This document shows, in pieces, positions 18,818 through 27,624 of a stretch of 64,000 bases of DNA. Each line of letters starts with the position of its first letter. Positions within the stretch are counted from its first letter, which is position 1. Under the pieces are notes generated by a model that worked only from the letters and a program-made list of their open reading frames with translations, did no database searches and was not told the DNA's origin. A program made the position numbers and the translations under genes. Origin of the DNA: Algoriphagus kandeliae (GTDB taxonomy: Bacteria > Bacteroidota > Bacteroidia > Cytophagales > Cyclobacteriaceae); assembly GCF_004571135.1 (NCBI RefSeq), contig NZ_SPSB01000001.1, positions 806,001 through 870,000 on the forward strand, written 5' to 3'.

Positions 18818-18872
18818 AATGATTGGCAAAATCCTTGGGGATGTTTAGCTTTGGCTAGAATTTGATTTTTAA

Positions 18873-19763
18873 ATGGCAAATTATCCTCGAAAAAAGAAAC
18901 GGCTCGGTCATTTTAAATTTGGCAGTGTTCTTTTTAGCACTACCCTTTCCTTATTTATTGTCGGGCTTTTTGGTACGATTCTAATCCAGGCAAAAGGGTT
19001 GACAAGTATGATTCGAGAAAACATCGAAGTACAAGTTTTCTTAGACAAGAATTTGTCAGATTCCGAACTCGAAGATTTAGAAAATAATCTGAAGAACAGG
19101 CCTTTTGTACTACGAAAGGATGATTCCGTTTCTTTCCGTTTTGTATCGGATGAAGAAGCAGCACAGACCTTCATCCAAAGCACCGGAGAAGATTTTACTA
19201 AGTTTCTGGAAGACAACCCGCTTCGTGACAGCTTTGTATTCACCGTTGCAGAGGAATTCCAAACCTCCAAGCAATTGGAGGAAATAAGTCAGGAAATTCA
19301 ATCCCTTGAGGGAGTTTTTGAAGTTTCCTACATGACCGATCTAGTTGATTCTATCAACAAAAATCTGTTGAAAATCAGTTTGGTAATGGGAGGCTTCATC
19401 CTGATCCTTGTGATCACAGTAGTTATGCTGATCAATAATACCATCCGACTTGCCTTGTTTTCCCAGCGCTTTCTTATCCGATCCATGCAATTGGTTGGTG
19501 CTACGAGAGGGTTTATCCGTAAACCATTTTTGATTCGTTCTTGGGTATTCGGAATGATTGCTGGATTAATGGCATCATTGATTCTTTATGGCTTGATTTC
19601 GTATACCCAATCAGCCATTGAAGGATTTGCACTTCTCCAAAATCAAGAATTGCTGTTTGCCTTATTTGGTGTTTTGGTTTTAGCTGGAGGTATTTTATCC
19701 GTGCTCAGCACATTGAGAGCTGTAAATAAGTATTTAAACATGTCATTGGACGAACTATATTAA
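18873..19763 (+). CDS. ftsX: Cell division permease-like protein FtsX
   Basis: A 296-residue integral membrane protein with the FtsX plan: an N-terminal TM helix (about 22-42), an extracytoplasmic domain of about 125 residues (ENIEVQVFLDKNL... start) and three further helices in the second half (about 170-192, 220-242, 260-280). It partners the FtsE ATPase to control peptidoglycan hydrolases at division. No ftsE gene is nearby, as is usual in Bacteroidota. The stop is one base before the DUF3098 ATG. Confidence 0.92.
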   Translation: MANYPRKKKRLGHFKFGSVLFSTTLSLFIVGLFGTILIQAKGLTSMIRENIEVQVFLDKNLSDSELEDLENNLKNRPFVLRKDDSVSFRFVSDEEAAQTFIQSTGEDFTKFLEDNPLRDSFVFTVAEEFQTSKQLEEISQEIQSLEGVFEVSYMTDLVDSINKNLLKISLVMGGFILILVITVVMLINNTIRLALFSQRFLIRSMQLVGATRGFIRKPFLIRSWVFGMIAGLMASLILYGLISYTQSAIEGFALLQNQELLFALFGVLVLAGGILSVLSTLRAVNKYLNMSLDELY

Positions 19764-19764
19764 T

Positions 19765-19968
19765 ATGAGCAAAGCTTCATTTCCATTTTCTAAAAAGAAT
19801 TACAAGCTGATGTTTATTGGCATTGGTTTAATCATTTTGGGCTTTGTCTTGATTGCCTTGGACCCTGAACAACATGGAAACGGCGTCCTTGGTCTTACCA
19901 TAGGACCTATTGTAACTTTAAGTGGATTTTTGTTTGAGATTTACGCCATTCTGGCCAAGTCTGAATAA
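19765..19968 (+). CDS. DUF3098 small membrane protein
   Basis: A 67-residue protein with two hydrophobic helices (about 13-31 and 40-63), the signature FSKKNYKLMFIGIGLIILGF, and a charged loop between. It matches DUF3098, which is found next to ftsX in Bacteroidota. The function is not known. It begins one base after ftsX and ends 14 bp before truB. Confidence 0.85.
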   Translation: MSKASFPFSKKNYKLMFIGIGLIILGFVLIALDPEQHGNGVLGLTIGPIVTLSGFLFEIYAILAKSE

Positions 19969-19982
19969 ATCTCCCCTACTCC

Positions 19983-20675
19983 ATGAATACGCAGCAAGAG
20001 GCTTACGCTGAAGTCTTTTTGGTAGACAAACCCTTGGAATGGACTTCCTTTGATGTTGTAAAAAAGATTCGAAATGCTCTCAAAATCAAAAAAGTAGGGC
20101 ATGCTGGAACCTTAGATCCCTTAGCTACCGGGCTTTTGATTGTTTGTGCAGGAAAAATGACCAAACAAATCGAAACCTTTATGGGGAAAGAAAAGGAATA
20201 TACCGGAACATTCGTTTTGGGAAAAACCACAGAATCTTATGATTTGGAGAAACCCATTATTGAGGTTGCTGACCCAAGCCATCTTTCCTTAGAGGATATA
20301 CAAAAAGCCGCTGAACAATTAAGAGGAGATATTCTTCAAGTTCCTCCTATGCATTCTGCTGTGAAAGTGGATGGTAAGCGCGTATATGAAACTGCTCGCG
20401 CAGGAAAATCATTAAAATTGGATCCTCGCCCCGTTCAAGTAAGGGAATTTGAAATTACACGATATGAAGGAAATGAGGTAGATTTTCGAATTTCCTGCTC
20501 CAAAGGAACCTATATTCGAAGTCTCGCAAGAGATCTAGGTGAGATTCTTCAAGTAGGAGCCTATTTGAAATCTCTATGTCGAACCCGAATCGGAGAATTT
20601 GGTTTATCGGAAGCCCACGCGCTTCCTGAATTGATAGAAACTTTAAAATCTCGTCGAACTCATGAAAATCTATGA
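19983..20675 (+). CDS. truB: tRNA pseudouridine(55) synthase
   Basis: A 230-residue pseudouridine synthase that modifies U55 of tRNA. The catalytic aspartate lies in HAGTLDPLATGLL; KGTYIRSLARDLG provides the second signature. The length matches short bacterial TruB lacking the PUA domain, as in Bacteroidota. The 3' end overlaps ribF by 14 bp. An uppP gene, which commonly lies between DUF3098 and truB in this phylum, is absent here. Confidence 0.95.
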   Translation: MNTQQEAYAEVFLVDKPLEWTSFDVVKKIRNALKIKKVGHAGTLDPLATGLLIVCAGKMTKQIETFMGKEKEYTGTFVLGKTTESYDLEKPIIEVADPSHLSLEDIQKAAEQLRGDILQVPPMHSAVKVDGKRVYETARAGKSLKLDPRPVQVREFEITRYEGNEVDFRISCSKGTYIRSLARDLGEILQVGAYLKSLCRTRIGEFGLSEAHALPELIETLKSRRTHENL

Positions 20676-21585
20676 AGGACTGAGTGAATTCAAGACTGTC
20701 CCCAATCCGGTAGTCACTAGCGGAACTTTTGATGGGGTCCATCTTGGCCATCAAAAAATCCTTCATCGAATTCGCGAAATCGCCCGATCCATTCAAGGAG
20801 AAACCATCCTATTGACTTTTTGGCCACATCCGAGATTGGTCCTTTATCCTGAAGAACATAATCTCCGGCTTCTTTCAACTTTTGAAGAAAAAACCAAACT
20901 GCTTCGACGGTTTGGAATAGACCACCTGATTACCATTCCATTTACCAAGGAGTTTTCTCAAATGAGCTCCAAGGAATTTATTCAAAAGATTCTAGTGGAT
21001 AAAATTCATACCAAAAAGTTGGTCATAGGTTATGATCATCGATTTGGAAAAAACAGAGAAGGGTCATTTGAATATCTTCAGGAACATGCAGCGGATTTCG
21101 GCTTTGAATTGGAAGAGATTTCTCGACAAGACGTTGACGCTATTGGGGTTTCAAGCACCAAAATCCGAAAAGCCCTGGAATCTGGAGATATTCAAACCGC
21201 AAACTCCTTTCTAGGTAGGTCGTATGAATTAAATGGGATTGTAATCAAAGGTCAACAAATTGGCCGATCAATAGGCTTTCCTACCGCTAATGTACATATC
21301 CCAAACAGTTACAAACTCATTCCAAAAGATGGAGTTTATGCTGTAGAGGCTGAGGTAAATGGGAGTCTATTTAAGGCTATGTTGAACATAGGAAATCGAC
21401 CAACGGTAGATGGAACTCAAAAAAGTGTAGAAACACATCTATTTGATTTTCAGGGTGATCTATACGGAAAACAGATCACGATTTATTTGAAGGCTTATCT
21501 TCGAGAGGAACAAAAGTTTGAAAGTCTTGCAGCCCTACAAGCACAATTGCTAAAAGATCAGCAGCAAGCGAAAATGTTACTATAA
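20662..21585 (+). CDS. ribF: Bifunctional riboflavin kinase/FAD synthetase
   Basis: A 307-residue two-domain enzyme. The N-terminal FAD synthetase part has [16 protein letters not shown] (nucleotidyltransferase HxGH-type motif) and the later [11 protein letters not shown]; the C-terminal riboflavin kinase part has [10 protein letters not shown] and [12 protein letters not shown] followed by [14 protein letters not shown]. It makes FMN from riboflavin and then FAD. The start overlaps truB by 14 bp, showing close coupling, which is usual for bacterial truB-ribF pairs. Confidence 0.95.
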   Translation: MKIYEGLSEFKTVPNPVVTSGTFDGVHLGHQKILHRIREIARSIQGETILLTFWPHPRLVLYPEEHNLRLLSTFEEKTKLLRRFGIDHLITIPFTKEFSQMSSKEFIQKILVDKIHTKKLVIGYDHRFGKNREGSFEYLQEHAADFGFELEEISRQDVDAIGVSSTKIRKALESGDIQTANSFLGRSYELNGIVIKGQQIGRSIGFPTANVHIPNSYKLIPKDGVYAVEAEVNGSLFKAMLNIGNRPTVDGTQKSVETHLFDFQGDLYGKQITIYLKAYLREEQKFESLAALQAQLLKDQQQAKMLL

Positions 21586-21596
21586 ACCCAAAAATA

Positions 21597-22292
21597 ATGA
21601 TCAATAAAACGGTAAAAGATGCCCGCGAAGCCGTCAAGGATATCCCAAGTGGAGCCTTTTTAATGATGGGTGGGTTCGGGTTATGCGGAATCCCGGAGAA
21701 TTCCATAGCGGCTCTCCTTGAACGAGACATCAAGGATTTGACTATTGTTTCAAATAACGCCGGTGTAGACGATTTCGGAATTGGACTCCTATTAAAAAAG
21801 CGGATGGTCAAGAAAATGATCTCCAGCTATGTAGGAGAAAATGCAGAATTCGAACGTCAGCTATTAAGTGGGGAATTAGAAGTGGATTTGATTCCTCAAG
21901 GAACTCTAGCTGAGCGAGTAAGGGCTGGTGGTGCCGGTATTCCTGCTTTTTTCACACCTGCCGGAGTAGGAACTGAAGTGGCAAAAGGAAAAGAAACCCG
22001 TGAATTTGATGGCAAGGTCTATTTAATGGAGCGTTGGTTACGAGCAGACTTCTCTCTAGTTAAAGCTTGGAAAGGTGATACGGCTGGTAATTTGGTTTTC
22101 AAGGGAACAGCCAGAAATTTTAATCCTATGATGGCTGCTGCTGGGAAAATTACCATCGCAGAAGTAGAAGAATTGGTTCCTGCCGGAGAATTGGATCCAA
22201 ATCAGATTCATACACCGGGTATATATGTACAGCGGATTTTCCAAGGGGAAAATTATGAAAAACGAATCGAGCAGAGAACTACAAGATCCTAA
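21597..22292 (+). CDS. scoA: 3-oxoacid (succinyl-) CoA-transferase subunit A
   Basis: A 231-residue subunit of the heterodimeric CoA transferase, with the family motif [11 protein letters not shown] at residues 22-32. Together with the following subunit it moves CoA between succinyl-CoA and acetoacetate, or between related acids. The [12 protein letters not shown] and [24 protein letters not shown] segments are those of SCOT alpha. It begins 11 bp after ribF and probably reads through from that operon. The next gene encodes the B subunit. Confidence 0.93.
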   Translation: MINKTVKDAREAVKDIPSGAFLMMGGFGLCGIPENSIAALLERDIKDLTIVSNNAGVDDFGIGLLLKKRMVKKMISSYVGENAEFERQLLSGELEVDLIPQGTLAERVRAGGAGIPAFFTPAGVGTEVAKGKETREFDGKVYLMERWLRADFSLVKAWKGDTAGNLVFKGTARNFNPMMAAAGKITIAEVEELVPAGELDPNQIHTPGIYVQRIFQGENYEKRIEQRTTRS

Positions 22293-22325
22293 TCCATCAT
22301 TTCGTAAACCCAAATATCCAAAGAC

Positions 22326-22982
22326 ATGCTAAGCAAACAACAAATCGCCCAAAGAATCGCTAGAGAAGTAAAAAATGGGCAATACATAAATTTAGGGATT
22401 GGAATTCCCACCCTTGTAGCCAACTATATCCCAGAAGATCTTGAGATTGTTCTTCAATCTGAAAATGGTTTGTTGGGAATAGGTCCCTTCCCTACTGAAG
22501 AAGAAATCGATCCGGATTTAATTAATGCCGGAAAGCAGACGATCACTATGGTGAAAGGTTCAGCCATTTTTAATTCAGCTGAGTCTTTTGCTATGATTCG
22601 AGGAGGTCATGTCCACCTGACTATTTTAGGGGCGATGGAAGTTTCTGAGAATGGAGACATTGCCAATTGGAAAATCCCTGGAAAAATGGTGAAGGGAATG
22701 GGTGGCGCGATGGATTTGGTAGCTTCAGCAGAAAATATCATTGTTGCCATGCAGCATTGTTCTAAAAGTGGCGATTCCAAACTTTTACCTGAGTGTAGCC
22801 TTCCTATCACCGGTATTCGCTGTGTGAAAAAAATTGTTACCGACCTTGCAGTTTTAGAAATCCATCCGGATGGAGGTTTTATTCTTAAAGAAAGAGCTCC
22901 AGGTGTAAGTGTAGAAGAAATTCAGCAAAAGACAGCCGGAAAACTCATCATAGAGGGCGAAATTCCGGAAATGACCTTTTAA
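22326..22982 (+). CDS. scoB: 3-oxoacid (succinyl-) CoA-transferase subunit B
   Basis: A 218-residue subunit carrying the catalytic glutamate in LQSENGLLGIGP (about residues 45-56), which forms the CoA thioester intermediate. The NLGIGIPTLVANY start and the NWKIPGKMVKGMGGAMDLV block are typical of SCOT beta. The spacing from subunit A is 33 bp. The pair likely works in ketone body or fatty acid/amino acid carbon flow; the exact acyl acceptor cannot be told. Confidence 0.93.
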   Translation: MLSKQQIAQRIAREVKNGQYINLGIGIPTLVANYIPEDLEIVLQSENGLLGIGPFPTEEEIDPDLINAGKQTITMVKGSAIFNSAESFAMIRGGHVHLTILGAMEVSENGDIANWKIPGKMVKGMGGAMDLVASAENIIVAMQHCSKSGDSKLLPECSLPITGIRCVKKIVTDLAVLEIHPDGGFILKERAPGVSVEEIQQKTAGKLIIEGEIPEMTF

Positions 22983-23041
22983 ACTCTTTTCTTGGAAAGG
23001 TTTAACTTGGATTTTGGAAAGATCAGGTTCAAATTTGCGGC

Positions 23042-23386
23042 ATGAAAAAATCAGAGATTAATTTTCAAGTCGAGCTCGATAAGGATAATCTACCCAAAGA
23101 AATCCTATGGAGTGCCACAGATAAAGAAGAAGAAGGTGCTGAATCAACAAGAAGCATCAGTGTCAATGTGTGGGATAATTTAAATCAAAGTACACTCCGG
23201 ATAGATTTGTGGACCAATGAAATGTCTGTAGTCGAGATGAAACGATTTTACATCGACATCATAGGAGGAATGGCACAGACTATCTTAAATAGTACCGGAG
23301 ATGAATTCATGTCTGAGGAAATGAAAGATCTTTGTGATCGACTAGTTAGACATGTCAATGAAGAAAATTCAAGAAATAACCGCTGA
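23042..23386 (+). CDS. gldC: Gliding motility protein GldC
   Basis: A 114-residue soluble protein matching GldC: it begins MKKSEINFQVELDKDNLPKE and has the WSATDK, RIDLWTNEMSVVEMKRFY and FMSEEMKDLCD blocks. GldC is conserved across the Bacteroidota and is needed for full gliding in Flavobacterium johnsoniae, though its biochemical role is not known. It is cytoplasmic, with no signal or membrane segment. It ends at a strong terminator. Confidence 0.9.
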   Translation: MKKSEINFQVELDKDNLPKEILWSATDKEEEGAESTRSISVNVWDNLNQSTLRIDLWTNEMSVVEMKRFYIDIIGGMAQTILNSTGDEFMSEEMKDLCDRLVRHVNEENSRNNR

Positions 23387-23397
23387 AAACTTCAAAG

Positions 23398-23428
23398 AGT
23401 CTGGAAATTTCCAGACTTCTTTTTTTTT
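23398..23428 (+). terminator. Intrinsic terminator after gldC
   Basis: AGTCTGGAAATTTCCAGACT (23398-23417) is a perfect 20-base palindrome followed by TTCTTTTTTTTT, a strong rho-independent terminator closing the scoAB-gldC run. Confidence 0.9.
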
Positions 23429-23595
23429 ATCTCATTCTTTACTTTTTGATGATTTTTTAAAAAAAATCTTCTCCATGTGATAAATCCTTAATTTTCAAGA
23501 CCAATCCTTAAGTGTTTTCCTAAAAATCCCTCAAGTTTCCTATCTAGAGGAAAAATTTTCCAAAAATTGCCTCAATGTTTTTCTTTTCAATTTCA

Positions 23596-23624
23596 TTGAA
23601 TATTCACTTTTTGATATAAATTTC
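23596..23624 (+). promoter_or_regulatory. Candidate Bacteroidota promoter for the TonB receptor
   Basis: TTG at 23596-23598 and TAAATTTC at 23617-23624, separated by 18 bp, resemble the phylum's -33/-7 promoter (TTG and TAnnTTTG) with one mismatch in the last base. It lies 64 bp before the receptor ATG in an otherwise gene-free stretch of about 300 bp with nothing else recognisable. Confidence 0.4.
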
Positions 23625-23688
23625 GACTGAAAAAATAGCTTTCACCCAAAGGCTGCAAGCTTTAATTAATTAAAATCCAAATTAGCCT

Positions 23689-26600
23689 ATGAGCAATTTT
23701 ACTTCAAAATTCCAGAGGAGCGTACTTCTATGTTTCCTCTTGGTTTCCCTAGGAATGGGAAAAGTTTTTGCCCAAACGACTATCTCCGGAACAGTCACTG
23801 ATGCAGAAACTAAAGAAACACTAGTCGGAGTAAACATCATCGTAAAGGGAAAAGTAATTGGTACAATTACTGACCTAGATGGTAAATACTCCCTAAATGT
23901 CAACCAAGCTCCCCCATTCACATTGATTTTCTCTATGGTTGGATATAGCAGCCAAGAAATCGAGGTTACCGGAGGAATGAGCACCTTGGATGTTCAATTA
24001 TCTGAAGCCACAGTCTTAGGACAAGAAGTGGTCGTTTCGGCATCCCGTGTAGAAGAAAGCGTCATGAAATCTCCTGTGTCTGTTGAGAAAATGGACATTA
24101 TCGCAATTCGTGAGGCTCCTCAGGCTAGTTTCTACGACGCCCTGAATAACTTGAAGGGAGTAGAAATGAGTACTCAGTCGCTCACCTTTAAATCCTTCAA
24201 CACCAGAGGATTCAATGCGAACGGTAACGTTAGAACCGTTCAAATGATCGATGGAATGGATAACCAAGCTCCTGGTCTTAACTTCTCTGTAGGTAACATT
24301 GTGGGTATTTCCGAATTAGACCTAGAGAGTGTTGAATTGCTTCCAGGTGCTTCTTCTGCACTTTACGGACCTAACGCGATCAATGGTATCCTTTTGATGA
24401 CATCTAAAAATCCATTCCAATACCAAGGTCTTTCTGCAAATGTAAGAACCGGTATTATGAGTGAAGATGGACGTTCTACAGCTTCTACAGGATTCTATGA
24501 TTTCAGTGCTCGTTATGCTAAAGCCTTCAATGATAAAGTTGCTTTCAAAGTAAACTTACAATACTTGAAAGCCGATGACTGGCAGGCCAATGATTTCCGC
24601 GATCAGTCTTTATTGAATGGTTTTGGAATTGCAAATGGTACTCGTGAAAATAACCCGGGCTACAATGGTGTGAACGTTTATGGAGACGAAACCAACGTAA
24701 ACATGTTCTCTGTAGCTCAAGGAATGGTTGCTGCAGGTGTTCTTCCTGAAGCTGCATTAGGAATTATTCCTTCAAATGTAAATGTTTCTAGAACAGGTTA
24801 TTTCGAGCGCGATGTTGCAGATTATGGAACCAAGTCCTTGAAATTGAATGCTGCGTTGCATTGGAGATTAAATGACCGCGTGGAAGCCATTCTTCAAGGA
24901 AATTATGGATTTGGTACAACTGTTTACACTGGCGCTGACAGATACTCAATTGCAAACTTCAACCTAGGTCAATACAAAGCAGAACTTCGAGGTGCCAACT
25001 GGTATTTGAGAGGATATACTACTCAGGAGCGTTCTGGTGATGCTTATGCAGTAGGTATCGCTGCTCAGGGTATCAACGAAGCTTGGAAGCCAAGTACGCT
25101 TTGGTTCCCTCAATATGTTGGTGCTTATGTACAGGGTATCCAAGGAGGTCTATCTCCTGACCAAGCTCACGGAGCTGCAAGAGCATTTGCTGACCAAGGA
25201 AGATTCATGCCAGGTACTGCTGAATTTAACCAAGCATTGGCTGATGTAACTTCTAGACCAATTCCTGGAAATGCATCAGGCGTAGGTGCTCAATTCGTGG
25301 ACAAGACCAATTTGTATCACGTTGAAGGTTCTTACAACCTTCGCGACCAAATCAAATTCGCTGAATTTGTAGTAGGTGCAAACTATCGTGTTTATCAATT
25401 GAATTCTGAGAAGACCCTTTTTGCTACTGACGAAAATGGAAACGAATTCAACATCAAAGAATACGGCGGTTATGTACAAGGTTCTAAGTCCCTATTTGAC
25501 GACAAATTCAAATTGACTGCTTCTGTACGTTACGATAAGAATGAAAACTTTGCCGGTCAGTGGTCTCCACGGGTTTCCGGGGTGTACTCTACAGGAAATC
25601 ACAATTTCCGAGCTTCTTACCAGACTGGATTCCGAATCCCAACAACTCAAGATCAGTACATTGACTTGTTAACTCCTCAAGCGAGATTGTTGGGTGGTCT
25701 ACCTCTATTCAGAGATCGCTATAACTTTAACACCAATCCAGTTTATACTTTAACTACTGTACAAAACTTCGGAGCTGGTGTGGGTGCTGATGTTTCTAAT
25801 CCTGCGATTATCCAAGCTGCAATACAACAAGCTACTCAAATCGTTCTTCAGCAAGTTGCAGCCGGTCAGATTCCTAATGATCCTGCTGCTATTGCTGCAG
25901 CTATTCAAGCTTTGACTCCACAACTTGTTCCTGTTTTGGCTGCTCAGAATAACCTTGACTCTCTTCAGCCTTTTGAGTTGACTGAATTCAAGCCTGAGCG
26001 AGTGAAGTCTTTTGAAGTAGGTTATAAGGGAATCTGGGGCAACAGATTGTTAGTAGATGCTTACGCTTACTTCAACCGCTTTGAGAACTTCATCGGAGGT
26101 CAGGTATTGGTTCAAGACGGAGATCCTACTACTGGAAGCCAAGGTCCTAATCCAATTACTGGTTTGAACCTTATCGGTGTAGGTCCTGGAGGAAGAAATG
26201 TATTCTCTATCCCAGTTAACAGAACTGAGATAATCAAGTCTTGGGGATGGGCTTTGGGCTTGGATTATAAATTCAACAAAGGCTATACCTTGGGTGGAAA
26301 CGTTTCTTACAATACCCTATCCAACTTGGATGAATTGGCAGAAACTGGATTCCAGCCTTCTTTCAACACTCCTGAGTACCGTTATGTAGTTAACTTTGCT
26401 AATCGTGAACTTTGGAAAAACTTCGGTTTCGCAATGTCTTACAGATGGCAGGGTGAATTTGTATGGCAGTCTTCTTTCGTAGGACCAGCTGTATCTGCCG
26501 GCCAACTATCTGTGATGCCAGCATTCGGAACCTTCGATGCTCAAGTTAGCTACAAGTTGAAGAGCTTGAAATCCATCCTAAAAGTCGGTGGATCCAACCT

Positions 26601-26691
26601 ATTCAGCAATGGTTACCGTCAAGCTTGGGGTAACCCAACTGTTGGAACCATGTATTTCGTGAGCTTGACATTTGACGAGTTCTTGAACTAA
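23689..26691 (+). CDS. TonB-dependent outer-membrane receptor with carboxypeptidase-like N-domain
   Basis: A 1000-residue outer-membrane receptor. A signal peptide ends at VFAQ (about residue 29); a carboxypeptidase D regulatory-like domain follows (TISGTVTDAETKETLVGVNI, to about 110), then the plug (about 115-240, ALYGPNAINGILLM) and a C-terminal barrel. It uses energy from TonB to import a substrate. There is no SusD gene beside it, so it is probably not a SusC glycan transporter. Residues about 700-757 form an Ala/Gln/Pro-rich insertion unlike the rest, and another Ala/Gly-rich loop lies near 480-520. Long promoter region and own terminator suggest a single-gene unit, probably strongly expressed. 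The substrate is unknown. Confidence 0.9.
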   Translation: MSNFTSKFQRSVLLCFLLVSLGMGKVFAQTTISGTVTDAETKETLVGVNIIVKGKVIGTITDLDGKYSLNVNQAPPFTLIFSMVGYSSQEIEVTGGMSTLDVQLSEATVLGQEVVVSASRVEESVMKSPVSVEKMDIIAIREAPQASFYDALNNLKGVEMSTQSLTFKSFNTRGFNANGNVRTVQMIDGMDNQAPGLNFSVGNIVGISELDLESVELLPGASSALYGPNAINGILLMTSKNPFQYQGLSANVRTGIMSEDGRSTASTGFYDFSARYAKAFNDKVAFKVNLQYLKADDWQANDFRDQSLLNGFGIANGTRENNPGYNGVNVYGDETNVNMFSVAQGMVAAGVLPEAALGIIPSNVNVSRTGYFERDVADYGTKSLKLNAALHWRLNDRVEAILQGNYGFGTTVYTGADRYSIANFNLGQYKAELRGANWYLRGYTTQERSGDAYAVGIAAQGINEAWKPSTLWFPQYVGAYVQGIQGGLSPDQAHGAARAFADQGRFMPGTAEFNQALADVTSRPIPGNASGVGAQFVDKTNLYHVEGSYNLRDQIKFAEFVVGANYRVYQLNSEKTLFATDENGNEFNIKEYGGYVQGSKSLFDDKFKLTASVRYDKNENFAGQWSPRVSGVYSTGNHNFRASYQTGFRIPTTQDQYIDLLTPQARLLGGLPLFRDRYNFNTNPVYTLTTVQNFGAGVGADVSNPAIIQAAIQQATQIVLQQVAAGQIPNDPAAIAAAIQALTPQLVPVLAAQNNLDSLQPFELTEFKPERVKSFEVGYKGIWGNRLLVDAYAYFNRFENFIGGQVLVQDGDPTTGSQGPNPITGLNLIGVGPGGRNVFSIPVNRTEIIKSWGWALGLDYKFNKGYTLGGNVSYNTLSNLDELAETGFQPSFNTPEYRYVVNFANRELWKNFGFAMSYRWQGEFVWQSSFVGPAVSAGQLSVMPAFGTFDAQVSYKLKSLKSILKVGGSNLFSNGYRQAWGNPTVGTMYFVSLTFDEFLN

Positions 26692-26715
26692 TAAACAATC
26701 AACCACCAACCCTAC

Positions 26716-26747
26716 AAAAAAGACCGCTGCATGGCGGTCTTTTTTTA
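26716..26747. terminator. Bidirectional intrinsic terminator
   Basis: AAAAGACCGC and GCGGTCTTTT form a stem around a TGCATG loop, with A/T tails on both sides. It lies between the receptor gene (+) and the convergent PIG-L gene (-). Confidence 0.88.
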
Positions 26748-26769
26748 TGCTTTCATAATTCCTATTCAG

Positions 26770-27624
26770 TTATTTCACTTCGTGAAAATATTCCCTGCCA
26801 AAAATCCTTGAATAGATCCATGAAGGTATTTGATCATGATAAGGCATCAAATCCTTCAAAACTTTTTGTTGGCTTTGATGAGCATGCATGGCTTCTAAAA
26901 CTTGATCAAAATAGAAGTGAGTATCCAAAGAAAAGTCTGGCCGAGGAAGGCCTTTTTCCGGGTCCTTTGGATAATTCTTTTGGAACCCAGTGGATACTTT
27001 TAAAGCAAACTGAATTTGTTTAGGGGAAAGGGTTATTTGGAACAATTGTTTTGGAGAAAACCCCATTTGGTCCTTGTTCTCCAAAAACACTTCTTCCATA
27101 GCAAGTCCACTTAATCGATGGTCCGGATGACCATATAAACCTACTTTGGAATCATAACTCAAAAGTATGTCAGGATGAATTTGATTTATCCATTTGAGTG
27201 CTATCTTTTTCAAGCTATCCAAGCCCAAATTCTCTAGCCCGCTATCCGGATAATCTAAATGATGCAGGTATTGAATCCCCAAACTATTTGCTGCATTCTG
27301 CATTTCTATTGCTCGAATAACACCAAGTTCTTCTCTAGTGAGTTTACCTTCCGTATCAGCCGCTTCTCCTTTAGTTAAACATACCAAATGGATTTGATGG
27401 CCAGCCTTTTTTAAGGAGATCAAAGTACCAGCTACGGTTATTTCATCATCAGGGTGTGGAAAAAAAGCTAGAATAGCTTTGGACTCTGGATTTGAAATCA
27501 ATGAATCCTTTTCCGGAATATCTCGGTCATGAAGAAGGTGATTTCCAGCAACTATCAAAATAAAAGGGGACAGCAAGATTATTAAAATCAATCCTGTTAT
27601 CCCCCATTTCAGAACTTTTTTCAT
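26770..27624 (-). CDS. PIG-L family N-acetylglucosaminyl deacetylase-like protein
   Basis: A 284-residue protein with an N-terminal membrane anchor (about residues 9-28) and the PIG-L/LmbE fold. The zinc site is seen in FFPHPDDE (about residues 53-60), with the later DSKVGLYGHPDHRLSG block supplying the third ligand. Enzymes of the family remove acetyl groups from GlcNAc-containing lipids or small thiols; the anchor places it at the periplasmic face or in the envelope. Its start overlaps the stop of the upstream heme lipoprotein gene by four bases (ATGA), so they are co-translated. Substrate unknown. Confidence 0.85.
   Translation of the reverse strand: MKKVLKWGITGLILIILLSPFILIVAGNHLLHDRDIPEKDSLISNPESKAILAFFPHPDDEITVAGTLISLKKAGHQIHLVCLTKGEAADTEGKLTREELGVIRAIEMQNAANSLGIQYLHHLDYPDSGLENLGLDSLKKIALKWINQIHPDILLSYDSKVGLYGHPDHRLSGLAMEEVFLENKDQMGFSPKQLFQITLSPKQIQFALKVSTGFQKNYPKDPEKGLPRPDFSLDTHFYFDQVLEAMHAHQSQQKVLKDLMPYHDQIPSWIYSRIFGREYFHEVK

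Noticed and set aside
23689..26691. Reading the TonB receptor as a SusC glycan transporter
   Set aside because: No SusD-like gene is adjacent and the N-domain alone is not specific to SusC.
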